Made by a program: the position numbers and the translations under genes. The notes under the pieces were generated by a model, which saw only the letters and a program-made list of their open reading frames with translations, searched no databases and had not been told where the DNA came from. DNA of 64,000 nucleotides from Labrenzia sp. OB1 (GTDB lineage: Bacteria > Pseudomonadota > Alphaproteobacteria > Rhizobiales > Stappiaceae): contig NZ_JSEP01000008.1 in the NCBI RefSeq assembly GCF_001624695.1, positions 124,001-188,000 of the forward strand, in the 5' to 3' direction. This document shows, piece after piece, positions 35,424 to 45,155 of the stretch (within the stretch, counting starts at the first letter, position 1; every line of letters begins with the position of its first letter).

Positions 35424-35756
35424 TTACGCGTTGTCTTTTGCAGGCTCGGTCTTGGAACGGACTTCCTGAACCATGGAGCGAACGACGCGCACCTTGACGC
35501 CTTCGCCGATCTCCACCTGAAGTTCGCCGTCATCAACGACCTTGGCAACCTTGCCGATCAGACCGCCAGTCGTCACGACGGTATCGCCGCGCCGCAAATT
35601 GGAAACCATTTCCTGATGCTGCTTTACGCGCTGGCGTTGCGGGCGAATGATCAGAAAATACATGATCGCAAAGATGGCCACGAAGGGCAGCAGCGACATG
35701 AGGAAATCCGGACCCGCGATTCCGCCGGACTGTGCATAGGCTGGGGTGATAAACAT
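35424..35756 (-). CDS. yajC: Preprotein translocase subunit YajC
   Basis: The 110-residue protein has one N-terminal helix (FLMSLLPFVAIFAIMYFLII), the conserved RPQRQRVKQHQEMVSNLRRGD, and a C-terminal beta part with VVTTGGLIGKVAKV. It associates with SecDF in the inner membrane. It is the first gene of yajC-secDF-Mth938-NDUFAF6-like; the 73 bp to secD hold no gene. Confidence 0.96.
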   Translation of the reverse strand: MFITPAYAQSGGIAGPDFLMSLLPFVAIFAIMYFLIIRPQRQRVKQHQEMVSNLRRGDTVVTTGGLIGKVAKVVDDGELQVEIGEGVKVRVVRSMVQEVRSKTEPAKDNA

Positions 35757-35997
35757 TCGTCTCTCCTAAGTGGCGCTCTTGCCGGTACGGGTCCATTTCC
35801 AGGACCTGAGGCCTAAACGCTCTAATTCTGGTGGCGGGACTATAACCACGGCGCGCCTCAATTCAAGCTTTGCAAGCTGTTTCCGGCGTACCAGTATGGG
35901 AATAACAGACGTTTTCGCGTTTCCCCGGCCGTGTTAATGCTCCAGCGACTTTCTTCAGGGCCTCACATGGGCCTTTTTGACGGGGCTTGCAAGACTA

Positions 35998-36870
35998 ATG
36001 AGTGCACCTGACACCCTTTCCTTATTGAACGCGAAACTCGACACGCTGATCGCGTTGATCGGCCGTGCCGTCCCGGCGGCGGCGCGAAAGCCCGACTGGA
36101 CCGCCGCGGATGCTTTTGTATGGGTCCCTCAGCCGGGTGAACTCCATGCAGTGCAGAAGGTCAACAGGGTCGACATCACCTTGCTGTGCGCGGTGTCGCA
36201 GGTGCGCGACCTGCTCCTCGATAACACAAGAAGATTCGCCAAGGGTCTTCCCGCGAACAACGCACTTCTGTGGGGCGCCCGGGGCATGGGTAAGTCGTCT
36301 CTCGTCAAGGCGGCGCATGCCGCGATCAATCGGGAAGATGTGCCCACGGCCCTCAAATTGATCGAGATCCACCGGGAAGATATTGAATCCCTTCCCGGGC
36401 TCATGGCAGAGATTCGCTCGGCCCCCTTCCGCTTCATCGTTTTTTGCGACGATCTCAGCTTCGACAATGACGACACGTCCTACAAATCGCTGAAAGCGGT
36501 CCTGGAGGGCGGGATCGAGGGCCGTCCGGAAAATGTGATCTTTTACGCCACGTCGAACCGCCGCCACCTTCTGCCGCGGGACATGATCGAGAACGAACGA
36601 TCCACAGCCATCAACCCCGCCGAGGCGGTGGAGGAAAAAGTCTCGCTGTCCGACCGATTCGGATTGTGGCTCGGGTTCCACAAATGCAGTCAGGACGACT
36701 ATCTCGAGATGGTGCGCGGCTACGCGGAGCATTTCGGACTGGATGTCCCGGCGGACGATCTGCGCGCGCAGTCCCTGGAATGGGCGACCACCCGGGGAAG
36801 CCGCTCAGGCCGTGTGGCCTATCAGTTCATTCAGGATCTGGCCGGTCGTCTGGGCAAGGTACTTTCCTAG
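35998..36870 (+). CDS. DUF815 AAA-type ATPase
   Basis: The 290-residue protein has Walker A GARGMGKSS near residue 95, Walker B FIVFCDDLSF near 145, and the sensor segment IFYATSNRRHLLPRDM, the DUF815 signature. The family is conserved in Alphaproteobacteria and Gram-positives, without a proven function. ATG 35998 lies just after a TTG at 35977 in the same frame; ATG is preferred. It is divergent from yajC and convergent with the LytM gene across a strong terminator. Confidence 0.93.
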   Translation: MSAPDTLSLLNAKLDTLIALIGRAVPAAARKPDWTAADAFVWVPQPGELHAVQKVNRVDITLLCAVSQVRDLLLDNTRRFAKGLPANNALLWGARGMGKSSLVKAAHAAINREDVPTALKLIEIHREDIESLPGLMAEIRSAPFRFIVFCDDLSFDNDDTSYKSLKAVLEGGIEGRPENVIFYATSNRRHLLPRDMIENERSTAINPAEAVEEKVSLSDRFGLWLGFHKCSQDDYLEMVRGYAEHFGLDVPADDLRAQSLEWATTRGSRSGRVAYQFIQDLAGRLGKVLS

Positions 36871-36883
36871 GGCGTAAAGTCGA

Positions 36884-36908
36884 AAAACCCGGCGCATGGC
36901 CGGGTTTT
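36884..36908. terminator. Bidirectional terminator between DUF815 and LytM genes
   Basis: AAAACCCGGC (36884-36893) and GCCGGGTTTT (36899-36908) form a 10-bp stem with a 5-nt loop. The A run on one side and the T run on the other make it work for both convergent genes. Confidence 0.85.
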
Positions 36909-36944
36909 GTCAAGTTTCCGGGAAGTTTATAGCCGCCGTCTCGA

Positions 36945-38369
36945 TCAGCGTTGCGGCAGGTGTTTCAGGGGATCGACCGGCTTGTTGCCCTGGCGCAGCT
37001 CAAAGTGTACCTGCGGCTGGTTGACAGAACCGGTGGCGCCCGCGAGAGCGACAACATCACCACGCCGGATCTTGTCTCCGCGCTTGACCTTGAGCTCGCT
37101 GTTGTGGGCATAGGCAGTCACCCACCCCTCTCCATGACGGACCAGGATAAGGTTGCCGTAACCCTTCAGTTCGTTGCCTGAATAGATGACCGTACCGTCA
37201 TCCGCTGCTTTCACGGGTGTGCCTTCGGGCACAGCCAGGTTGACGCCCTCGTTCTTGCCGCCACCCGGCTTTGCGCCGAAGTCGGAAATGATGCGTCCAC
37301 GCACGGGCCAGCGGAAGGTTTCGGTGGAGACTTCCACCTCTTCCGTAACGCTTGCCACGACCGCTGGTGTCTTTATCGGCTCGCTCGGCGGCTGCTCGCG
37401 TGTCAGTGCCGGCTGCGGCAAGGCAGGAACGGCGGGTGTACCGGAGGGCGCAGCGGAAACTTTGCTTTGAACGACGGGATGACGAGGCGGTGTTGGAACC
37501 TGCGACGAAATCGAAGCTGTGGTCAGCACGCGCTCACTGCCGGCCGGCTTGCGTTTCGGCAAGGTGCTGACGCGTAACACGCGGTCTTTGTCGACCTCAC
37601 CACGGCTGAGTTCCGCGAGAGTCGGTTGTTTGGCCGGACGCGGCATGGTTGCGGTGGACGTTGGCACGGCCCCGGTGACTGTAGTATCGTTACGGCTGAC
37701 GGCCGGCAGCTTCACCCGGCCGGTTTCACCTTCGGTAACGCTCGTGGAAGCGTTGTTTTCCGCATAGACATAGGTGGGAACGATGATGCTCTGCCCCGGA
37801 CGGACATTCTTGGGATCCTCGATGCCATTCACGGCGGCCAGTGCCTGGATCGGTACACCGTAACGGCGCGCAACGGAATTCAAATCATCTCCCTGACGGA
37901 CCTGAACTCTGGTACCGCCGGCGGATGTCCAACCCTTCCAGCTTTTCGCCTGACTGGCTACCGCCACCTGTGCCGGACGGGACACTTCAGGCGCGGGCAA
38001 GGTGGCCACAGGAGCAGGCTTCAGCTGAACGGGCTTTGCGGCGACTTGCGGTCGCGCAGGCTGCGACAGCGGTACAGACTGGATAGCAGGAACTTTTTTG
38101 GAAATCGAAGCGGTCGTCACCGGCTGCGACGACGACTGCGGCAGGCCGGCAACCGACCCTCCCGGACCGTTGACGATATCCTGATAGGTGGGCTGGCTCT
38201 GGCCGCCGCTCAGGATATCACGCTGATTCTGGGTGTTTGCCGTGTAATAGGGGGATTCACCGAACCGTTCAGTCGCGCTGGAACATCCCGCAATTGACGC
38301 TGCAATCAGTGAGACAGTTGCCGCTTTTCCCAAAAGGTCCCCGCGGAGGGTACGCATCCGCTTCATCAT
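36945..38369 (-). CDS. LysM/LytM lipoprotein, NlpD-like, with degenerate M23 site
   Basis: The 474-residue outer- or inner-membrane lipoprotein has lipobox SIAGC near residues 25-29, a Pro/Ser/Gln-rich stretch, one LysM domain (VQVRQGDDLNSVARRYGVPI to RPGQSIIVP), a second disordered region, and a C-terminal LytM domain. Where active M23 enzymes have HxGxD, this has NEGVN, and the later HxH reads QVHFE. So at least two of the zinc ligands are absent. That fits a non-catalytic amidase activator like NlpD/EnvC acting at division. It is downstream of pcm. Confidence 0.9.
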   Translation of the reverse strand: MMKRMRTLRGDLLGKAATVSLIAASIAGCSSATERFGESPYYTANTQNQRDILSGGQSQPTYQDIVNGPGGSVAGLPQSSSQPVTTASISKKVPAIQSVPLSQPARPQVAAKPVQLKPAPVATLPAPEVSRPAQVAVASQAKSWKGWTSAGGTRVQVRQGDDLNSVARRYGVPIQALAAVNGIEDPKNVRPGQSIIVPTYVYAENNASTSVTEGETGRVKLPAVSRNDTTVTGAVPTSTATMPRPAKQPTLAELSRGEVDKDRVLRVSTLPKRKPAGSERVLTTASISSQVPTPPRHPVVQSKVSAAPSGTPAVPALPQPALTREQPPSEPIKTPAVVASVTEEVEVSTETFRWPVRGRIISDFGAKPGGGKNEGVNLAVPEGTPVKAADDGTVIYSGNELKGYGNLILVRHGEGWVTAYAHNSELKVKRGDKIRRGDVVALAGATGSVNQPQVHFELRQGNKPVDPLKHLPQR

Positions 38370-38545
38370 CGCCTTAACTCTGACCGCTAACTATGGCTGT
38401 TATGGTTAAGAGTAGACGCCAGTAAGGTTTATAAAGGCTAAAGACCGGATCAGAATTCCAGGAGAAACCCGGCTGTCATAGTATTCCATCCGGTGAAAGA
38501 AACGTGCTGCGGGCTGTTTATAGTAAATTTGCAGAAGGCTGAACG

Positions 38546-38577
38546 TTCCCGAATCGGACCCTGCAGTGATCCGGGAA
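38546..38577. repeat. Inverted repeat between pcm and the LytM gene
   Basis: TTCCCG (38546-38551) and CGGGAA (38572-38577), with inner ATC/GAT pairing, can form an extended hairpin. The 38370-38641 gap holds no gene; it lies upstream of the LytM gene and downstream of pcm, so this hairpin could end pcm transcription. Confidence 0.4.
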
Positions 38578-38641
38578 TCGAAGCGTTTCCTGCGTCTTAT
38601 ACCTAGCTCGTCAAATAGGATCGTATTTGTTGAGCCTGGTA

Positions 38642-39337
38642 CTACAGCTTCTTGGCAAGGCCGGGCTGTAACATCACGGTCCGCACGCTCATCAGATGCT
38701 CAGCCGTCATGACATTTTCGCTCTTGTGAAAGCGGATCAGCGACTGAGGCCGTTTCGCCTTGCCGATCGCAGCGATCAGCAAACCTCCGGGCTTGAGCGA
38801 CTGCACCCAGGCGTCCGGCACCGTTTCGACCGCCGCAGTCACGACAATCCGATCGTAGGGCCCCTTCAGTTTCAGGCCTTCCAGTCCATCCATATGCCTG
38901 GCCTTGACGTTCTCGAGCCGCAGGGCCGCGAACCTGCTGGTCGCCAGATCGGTAAGCGTTGCAAAGCGGTCCAGGGTTTCCACCCGCGCCGCAAGGTGGG
39001 CCAGGATCGCAGACTGGTAACCCGATCCCGTTCCAATTTCCAAAACCGAGTGGTCCGGAGCAAGTCCGAGCGCCTGGACGGTAAAGGCAACCAGAGACGG
39101 AGCCGACACCGTCTGCCCGCATTCGATAGGCAATGCGGCATCTTCATAGGCAAGGCCATGATGACGCGCAGACAGGAACAGGCGCCTCGGCACCCGTTCG
39201 ATTGCCGCAAGGACCTCTCTCGCTCCGACACCCCGCCGCCTCAAGCCAAGGACAAGCGCGGCGCGGGCCTCTGCCTCGTCCGGCAGTGGAAACGGATACG
39301 CCGGATTCTGGTCCGTGCCGGTCTTGTTGCCGGCCAT
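38642..39337 (-). CDS. pcm: Protein-L-isoaspartate O-methyltransferase
   Basis: The 231-residue SAM-dependent enzyme repairs isoaspartyl residues. Motif I is VLEIGTGSGYQSAILAHLA, the substrate region has LPIECGQTVSAPSLVAF, and YDRIVVTAAVETVPDAWVQ follows. It lies 20 bp after surE on the same strand, the standard surE-pcm-nlpD order. The length is normal. Confidence 0.95.
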   Translation of the reverse strand: MAGNKTGTDQNPAYPFPLPDEAEARAALVLGLRRRGVGAREVLAAIERVPRRLFLSARHHGLAYEDAALPIECGQTVSAPSLVAFTVQALGLAPDHSVLEIGTGSGYQSAILAHLAARVETLDRFATLTDLATSRFAALRLENVKARHMDGLEGLKLKGPYDRIVVTAAVETVPDAWVQSLKPGGLLIAAIGKAKRPQSLIRFHKSENVMTAEHLMSVRTVMLQPGLAKKL

Positions 39338-39357
39338 TTACCGCTCCCCTTTCGGGA

Positions 39358-40116
39358 TTATTGAAGTGCTGTTGCCAGCTGGCTTACCAGATCATGAGCT
39401 GTCAAATCTATGCGTAACGGTGAAACGGAAACATATCCATCGGCAATTGCATGAAGATCGGAGTTTTCGAGAACGGATTTACCCCGATCCTGAAACCGCA
39501 GCCAGAAATACGGATAGCCGCGGCCATCCGTGCGCTCGTCAATAGACAGTCCGGCCTGCGCATGATGGCCCTGGACCGTGACTTTCACACCCTTGACGGC
39601 ATCTGCCGGACAAGGTGGAAAATTCACGTTCAGCAGCGAATAGCGCGGCAAATCGAAATCGATAAGCTGACGGAACAGTTCGGGCGCGTGTGTTTCCGCA
39701 GTGCTGTAGTCAGGCTCGGCGGACACGTCCCAGTCATAAGCCTGGGAAACTGCAATGGACCGGATGCCGAGGATAGCGCCCTCTATCGCACCGGCAACAG
39801 TGCCGGAATAGGTTACGTCCTCTGCCAGATTCTGGCCCCTGTTGATTCCGGACAGCACCAGATCCGGCGCCGCCGGCAATACCCTGTGCACTCCCATGAT
39901 GACACAGTCCGTCGGCGTTCCCTTGAGTGCGAAATGCCGCTCGTCGATCTGCCGAAGCCGCAGAGGATCGCTCAAGGTCAGCGAATGCGCGACCCCGCTC
40001 TGGTCCGTCTCGGGAGCGATCACCCAGACATCGTCGGACAGAGTACGGGCAATACGTTCAAGAACCGCAAGTCCCGGCGAATGAATGCCGTCGTCATTGG
40101 TGATCAGAATGCGCAT
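39358..40116 (-). CDS. surE: 5'/3'-nucleotidase SurE
   Basis: The 252-residue phosphatase has the SurE metal-binding N-terminus [12 protein letters not shown], the serine motif [11 protein letters not shown], and [21 protein letters not shown]. It removes phosphate from nucleoside monophosphates in stressed or stationary cells. It follows serS after 99 bp and precedes pcm. Confidence 0.96.
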   Translation of the reverse strand: MRILITNDDGIHSPGLAVLERIARTLSDDVWVIAPETDQSGVAHSLTLSDPLRLRQIDERHFALKGTPTDCVIMGVHRVLPAAPDLVLSGINRGQNLAEDVTYSGTVAGAIEGAILGIRSIAVSQAYDWDVSAEPDYSTAETHAPELFRQLIDFDLPRYSLLNVNFPPCPADAVKGVKVTVQGHHAQAGLSIDERTDGRGYPYFWLRFQDRGKSVLENSDLHAIADGYVSVSPLRIDLTAHDLVSQLATALQ

Positions 40117-40215
40117 ATGGAAGCGTTCCCCCGGAGTTTGAGACAGCGTCGTTTGATAACCCGCGATTTGACCGGTTCAACCCGCCTCCCCCAGTGGCGG
40201 CGGATTGACCGATCA

Positions 40216-41496
40216 CTAGCCGATGTTGTCCAGACCACCCATATAAGGCCGTAGCACTTCGGGCACGGTGATCGTGCCGTCGCCGTTCTGGTAATTCTCC
40301 AGAACCGCGATCAGCGCCCTGCCCACGGCGATGCCGGAACCGTTCAACGTATGCACATGCAAGGGCTGTTTCGCTCCGGTCGGCCGGAAGCGTGCATTCA
40401 TGCGTCTTGCCTGAAAATCCCCGCAGACGGAACACGAAGAGATTTCCCTGTAGGTGTCCTGCCCCGGCAACCAGACTTCAATGTCGTAAGTTTTGCGCGC
40501 GCTGAAACCCATATCCCCGGTGCAGAGGGTCATGACACGGTAGTGCAGACCGAGTTCCTGCAGGACCTTCTCGGCGCAGCCCAGCATGCGCTCAAGTTCA
40601 TCGAGCGAATCCTCCGGCCGTGTCACCGACACCAACTCGCATTTCTGGAACTGATGCTGGCGCAGCATGCCGCGGGTATCTCGGCCAGCGGATCCGGCTT
40701 CGGACCGGAAACAATACGTCAGGGCGGAGACCCGTAACGGCAACTGGTCCTCTGTCAGGATCTCGCCTGCGACCAGATTGGTGAGAGGAACCTCGGCCGT
40801 CGGAATCAGGTAGTGATCCGTGGCGGTCTTGAAGAGGTCTTCTTCGAATTTCGGCAGTTGCCCTGTACCGTAAAGCGGATCGGAATGCACCAGAAGCGGC
40901 GGAGACACCTCGGTATAGCCATGTTCACGCGTGTGCAGATCGATCATGAACTGGCCGAGCGCCCGTTCAAGCCGGGCAATCTGTCCCTTCAACACGACAA
41001 AGCGCGAGCCGGACAGCTTTGCGGCCGTTGAGAAATCCATGCCGTTCAGGGCTTCACCAAGGTCGAAATGTTCCTTGGGAGGCTCATTGAATCTGAAAAC
41101 CGGCTTTTCACCGTGCGTTCTGAGTACCACGTTTTCGGCTTCGTCCGCCCCGACCGGAACATCGTCATACGGCAGGTTCGGAATGACAGCCATCGCCGCT
41201 TCCAGAGCGGCATTGAGCTTGCGCTCTTCTTCTTCGCCCGACTGGATGAAGGCCTTGATCTGCGCGACTTCCTCGATCAGGTCCTGAGCACGTGCGTCAT
41301 CGCCGGAGCCCTTGGCCTTGCCGATTTCCTTGGAGGCGGCATTGCGTCGTTCCTGGGATTCCTGAAGCTTGCCGATATGAGAGCGGCGGGATTCGTCCAG
41401 CGCGATCAGTCCGGCGGCGGAGGCTTCATGGCCCCGCTTTGCCAGGGCCTGGTCAAAGGCGGCTGCGTTTTCCCGTATCCACTTAATATCAAACAT
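40216..41496 (-). CDS. serS: Seryl-tRNA synthetase
   Basis: The 426-residue class II synthetase has the N-terminal antiparallel coiled coil (about residues 30-105, rich in Glu/Lys/Arg) that holds the tRNA-Ser variable arm. The catalytic core has motif 2 ([20 protein letters not shown]) and motif 3 ([17 protein letters not shown]). It is between tatC and surE; the 74 bp to tatC show no terminator. Confidence 0.97.
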   Translation of the reverse strand: MFDIKWIRENAAAFDQALAKRGHEASAAGLIALDESRRSHIGKLQESQERRNAASKEIGKAKGSGDDARAQDLIEEVAQIKAFIQSGEEEERKLNAALEAAMAVIPNLPYDDVPVGADEAENVVLRTHGEKPVFRFNEPPKEHFDLGEALNGMDFSTAAKLSGSRFVVLKGQIARLERALGQFMIDLHTREHGYTEVSPPLLVHSDPLYGTGQLPKFEEDLFKTATDHYLIPTAEVPLTNLVAGEILTEDQLPLRVSALTYCFRSEAGSAGRDTRGMLRQHQFQKCELVSVTRPEDSLDELERMLGCAEKVLQELGLHYRVMTLCTGDMGFSARKTYDIEVWLPGQDTYREISSCSVCGDFQARRMNARFRPTGAKQPLHVHTLNGSGIAVGRALIAVLENYQNGDGTITVPEVLRPYMGGLDNIG

Positions 41497-41570
41497 CTTC
41501 GATTCCCGAACGGCGGTCGTTATTCATGAATTCCGTCCGGCAAACGCGATACCAGCCTGGGAGGCCGGAG

Positions 41571-42404
41571 TTAAACCGCAGCGTCTTCCGCCTCGCTTGC
41601 GTCTTCCGCTTCGCTTGCAGCGTCCCGCTCGGCCCGTTTCCGCTCTATCAGTCTGACGGACAGAATGGAGACTTCGTAGAGAAGCAGCGTGGGCAGCGCA
41701 AGACCGATCTGTGAAATCGGATCGGGAGGTGTCAAAATTGCAGCAGCGGCGAAAGCGCCCACAATTGCATATTTGCGCTTGTGCTTGAGTGTTTCGGAAC
41801 TCACCAAACCGGCGCGGCCGAGAAGCGTCAGCACAACGGGCAACTGGAAGACGAGGCCGAACGCGAAGATCAGCACCATGATCAGGCCGAGATATTCGCT
41901 CACCTTGGCCAGATGCTGGATCGCGACCTTTCCCGCACTCGCCATTTGTTCCTGGGACAGGAAAAAGCCCATCGCCATGGGCATGACGAGGAAATACACC
42001 AGACATGCCCCGATCAGGAACAAGACGGGCGTTGCGATCAGGAACGGAAGAAAGGCGCCGCGCTCGTTCTTGTAGAGACCAGGTGCGACGAACATGTAGA
42101 TCTGGCTGGCGACGACAGGAAAGGCCAGGAAAAGCGCGCCGAACAAGGCCAGCTTGAGCTGGGTGAAAAACCATTCCTGCGGCGCGGTGTAAATCATCTC
42201 CACCGGATGCGCATCGCCGGCGGCACGCAGATAGGGGACGGTCAGGATGTTGTAGATATCGATGGCGAAATAAAAGCAGATCAGGAACATCACCAGGATT
42301 GCCGCGAGCGACCACATCAGCCGCTGGCGCAATTCGATAAGATGTTCGATCAGAGGTGCCTTCGAAGCATCGATTTCCGAAGCGTCGGTTTCGTCCTGGC
42401 TCAT
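41571..42404 (-). CDS. tatC: Twin-arginine translocase subunit TatC
   Basis: The 277-residue membrane protein has six predicted helices and the TatC N-terminal HLIELRQRLMWSLAAI, plus PVLFLIGACLVYFLVMP. TatC binds the twin-arginine signal. The C-terminus is a short acidic Ala/Glu/Asp tail. Its ATG overlaps the tatB stop (ATGA). Order tatA-tatB-tatC is standard. Confidence 0.97.
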   Translation of the reverse strand: MSQDETDASEIDASKAPLIEHLIELRQRLMWSLAAILVMFLICFYFAIDIYNILTVPYLRAAGDAHPVEMIYTAPQEWFFTQLKLALFGALFLAFPVVASQIYMFVAPGLYKNERGAFLPFLIATPVLFLIGACLVYFLVMPMAMGFFLSQEQMASAGKVAIQHLAKVSEYLGLIMVLIFAFGLVFQLPVVLTLLGRAGLVSSETLKHKRKYAIVGAFAAAAILTPPDPISQIGLALPTLLLYEVSILSVRLIERKRAERDAASEAEDASEAEDAAV

Positions 42405-42838
42405 GCCTTCACATCTTCCGTCACCGGTTTTTTAGCCGGTTTTTTCCTGGTTGCGGCCTTTGGTTCCGATGACGGTTTTTCAACGGCCGTTTCGCCGGAT
42501 GCCCGGAGCGATTGATCTTCGGAAACAGGTTCCGCCGCTGCGGCCTTGGGCTTGTCGGGCGGTTTTGCCGCATCCTCCTGGATGGATTTCTTGATATCGC
42601 CGAGAGGATCGAAATTGGCGGCTTTCTCGACCTGTTTCTTCATATCGGCGATATCGGCATGGCTTTCGGCTTCGCGCAGTGCGTCGTTGAACGTCGACTG
42701 GAATTCCCGCGACATGCGCCGCATCTTTCCCATCGTTTGCCCAAGCGTGCGCAGCATGCGCGGCAGATCCTTCGGCCCCACAACAATGATCGCCACGCAG
42801 GCGATCACCAAGAGTTCGGTCCACCCGATATCGAACAT
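42401..42838 (-). CDS. tatB: Twin-arginine translocase subunit TatB
   Basis: The 145-residue protein begins FDIGWTELLVIACVAIIVVG, the TatB membrane helix with its conserved Glu, then GPKDLPRMLRTLGQTMGKMR and an amphipathic helix. The tail is long and Lys/Pro/Ala-rich. It forms the receptor complex with TatC. Confidence 0.96.
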   Translation of the reverse strand: MFDIGWTELLVIACVAIIVVGPKDLPRMLRTLGQTMGKMRRMSREFQSTFNDALREAESHADIADMKKQVEKAANFDPLGDIKKSIQEDAAKPPDKPKAAAAEPVSEDQSLRASGETAVEKPSSEPKAATRKKPAKKPVTEDVKA

Positions 42839-42879
42839 TTGAAGTTCCGCCCCTTAAGGAGACGCGATGCAGATTGAGA

Positions 42880-43104
42880 TCAGCTCGCTTTGGTCTGATC
42901 TTCAGCTTTAGCGGTCGGTGCCGCTTCGCCGGTCTGATGATCGATTGTCTTCGGGGTATCGGCAGTGTCGTCTTCGGCCATGCCTTTCTTGAAGCTTTTG
43001 ATTCCCTTGGCAACATCGCCCATGAGATCGGAAATCTTGCCTCGTCCGAAGAGCAGAACCACCACCACCGCGATGATCAAGATCTGCCAAATACTAATGC
43101 CCAT
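42880..43104 (-). CDS. tatA: Twin-arginine translocase subunit TatA
   Basis: The 74-residue protein has one helix ([15 protein letters not shown]), the FGRGK hinge, and an amphipathic helix ([16 protein letters not shown]). It forms the Tat pore. tatB follows after 41 bp. The 201 bp between this gene and the ABC ATPase gene hold no gene. Confidence 0.97.
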   Translation of the reverse strand: MGISIWQILIIAVVVVLLFGRGKISDLMGDVAKGIKSFKKGMAEDDTADTPKTIDHQTGEAAPTAKAEDQTKAS

Positions 43105-43305
43105 ACGCCAAACTCCTGATAAACGGCTTTAAAAGCCCTACGGCTCTTGTACAAAAAGGATTCCGCCCCTGCAACAGCGCGGCGGGAACAATCGCCGTTC
43201 TTAGACAGAATGATTAGCCGGGCGTGAGTATTCCCGGCGCAGATCCGCTTTTACGTCGTAACGCGTTCAAGCGGACTTCCTGAGTTCAACTCAACGCGAC
43301 GCCCT

Positions 43306-44445
43306 CTAGATTTGGGATGCGGTCCTTGGAAAAACAAGCACGTCTTTCGGATCTGTGCTTACCCCCACATTCATTCCCCTCTCCCAAAGGCTTCCGGCGC
43401 GCACACGTGCGTGCAGCGGGTGCTCTAGACCTTCGACCACGATCGTCAACAGATCGACCTCGCCGACAAACCTTTTGGTGCTGATACGTCCGGAGACGCC
43501 GCACAGACCAGCCTCATGCACAAGAACACCCTGTGGACGCACGCAAACGTCGACCTTTTCGCCCCGCTCAAGTTCGGGACCGGCCAGAACACCCAGCGGT
43601 GTCTCTATGCCCGCCGATGTCACGACACCCTCAAACTGGTTCAGTTCCGAAAAGAAACGGGCCGAGAACAGATCAACCGGATCCTTGTAGAGATCCTCGG
43701 CCGTTCCGTGCTGCACCAGACGCCCGCGCCGCATCAGCGCGATGCTGTCGCCCATGCGCATCGCTTCTTCGGGGTCGTGGGTAACGATGATGCAGGTCGC
43801 GCGCGTCTCCCGGATGACCGCCAGGGTTTCGTCGCGAACGCTGTCACGAAGCCGTTTGTCGAGACCTGAAAACGGTTCATCCATCAACAGGATACCGGGT
43901 CTGGGGACAAGAGCCCTCGCCAATGCGACCCGCTGCTGCTCGCCGCCGGACAGCGAATGTGGATAGTCGGCAGAATAATCGGAAAGACCGACCCGTCCGA
44001 GCGCCGAGAGAGCAGCGGCCCGCGCTTCCTTTTTGGGCATGTTGGTGAGGCCGAACATGACGTTGGCGAGAATGGTCATATGCGGAAACAGCGCATAATC
44101 CTGGAACATAAGGCCGACGCCACGCTTTTCCGGGGGCAAGAACAGACTGTCTCCGGAGGTTTCGCGCCCGTTGATGAGCACCCGGCCGTGGCTCTGGCGT
44201 TCAACCCCGGCGGCAATGCGCATCAAGGTAGTCTTGCCGCAGCCGGAATGGCCGAGCAGGCAGAGGATTTCCCCCGGGGCGATGGACAGGCTCAAATCGC
44301 GAACTGAAGCAACGCCGTCGTAGTCGTGCGATACGCCTTCAAAAACCAGACCGGCAGCTATTGTTGCCCCGGCTGTTCCCGGCGCACCCCAATTCGTTAT
44401 ACGACCGCTGCCGTCGGTTCCGGTGATCTTGTGGTGTCTGGACAT
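43306..44445 (-). CDS. Orphan ABC transporter ATP-binding protein, FbpC/PotA type
   Basis: The 379-residue protein has a complete ABC domain: Walker A GHSGCGKTT, Q-loop MFQDYALFPH, signature LSGGEQQRVALARAL, Walker B ILLMDEPFSGLD and the switch His in IVTHDPEEAM. A C-terminal TOBE-like region follows, as in ferric-iron (FbpC) or polyamine (PotA) importers. No permease or binding protein is nearby. Its ATG overlaps the scpB stop (TGATG), so it appears translationally coupled to scpB. A 33-residue leader precedes the ABC domain. The substrate cannot be told. Confidence 0.88.
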   Translation of the reverse strand: MSRHHKITGTDGSGRITNWGAPGTAGATIAAGLVFEGVSHDYDGVASVRDLSLSIAPGEILCLLGHSGCGKTTLMRIAAGVERQSHGRVLINGRETSGDSLFLPPEKRGVGLMFQDYALFPHMTILANVMFGLTNMPKKEARAAALSALGRVGLSDYSADYPHSLSGGEQQRVALARALVPRPGILLMDEPFSGLDKRLRDSVRDETLAVIRETRATCIIVTHDPEEAMRMGDSIALMRRGRLVQHGTAEDLYKDPVDLFSARFFSELNQFEGVVTSAGIETPLGVLAGPELERGEKVDVCVRPQGVLVHEAGLCGVSGRISTKRFVGEVDLLTIVVEGLEHPLHARVRAGSLWERGMNVGVSTDPKDVLVFPRTASQI

Positions 44446-45155
44446 CAGTCTTCGGCGATCTCGTCCGCGTCTTCTTCAAACAGGGAACCTTCTTCCAGGG
44501 GATCTTCATCCTCTGTCAGCAGAATGTCGTCATTCGGCGTCGGTACAAGGAAGGTCGCCGGGACGGCGCTGTCCAGAAGTCCTGCGCCCTTCAGTTCTTC
44601 AAGCCCGGGAAGGTCCTTGACACTCTCCATGCCGAAATGGATCAGAAACTGTTCCGTGGTGCCATAAGTCACAGGGCGCCCGGGCGTTCGCCTTCGGCCG
44701 CGCATGCGAATCCATGTGGTTTCCAAAAGAACGTCCAGCGTTCCCTTGGACGTGGAGACACCGCGTATCTCCTCGATTTCCGCGCGCGTGACAGGCTGGT
44801 GGTAGGCAATGATCGCCAGCGTCTCGAGTGCCGCCCGGGAGAGCTTGCGCTGCTCCTCAACGTTCCGGTGCATCAGAAAAGCCAGGTCCTCTGCGGTCCT
44901 GAAGCACCACTTGCCGGCCACTTTGACCAGATTGACACCGCGTGCGGCGTAAATTTTCTGCAGTTCCTCCAGAAGCCCGAGCACGTCCGTGCCTTCCGGC
45001 ACCCGCAAGGTAAGTTCTTCCAGGGACAATGGCTCCGAGGACGCAAAGAGCAGCGCTTCAATCATGCGCTGACCGGCAAGATCGACCGCGGGCTCACTCC
45101 CGTCCGCCTCATGCTCATGGTTCGGCAGATCCAGCAGATCGGTTTCAGATGTCAT
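44445..45155 (-). CDS. scpB: Segregation and condensation protein ScpB
   Basis: The 236-residue protein has two winged-helix domains typical of ScpB: MIEALLFASSEPLSLEEL at the start and ALETLAIIAYHQPVTRAEI with the RGVSTSKGTLDVLLE segment. It is the kleisin-associated subunit of the SMC complex. ATG 45155 overlaps the scpA end by 11 bp; earlier in-frame codons reach far into scpA. It ends in an acidic tail rich in Glu/Asp. Confidence 0.95.
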   Translation of the reverse strand: MTSETDLLDLPNHEHEADGSEPAVDLAGQRMIEALLFASSEPLSLEELTLRVPEGTDVLGLLEELQKIYAARGVNLVKVAGKWCFRTAEDLAFLMHRNVEEQRKLSRAALETLAIIAYHQPVTRAEIEEIRGVSTSKGTLDVLLETTWIRMRGRRRTPGRPVTYGTTEQFLIHFGMESVKDLPGLEELKGAGLLDSAVPATFLVPTPNDDILLTEDEDPLEEGSLFEEDADEIAED

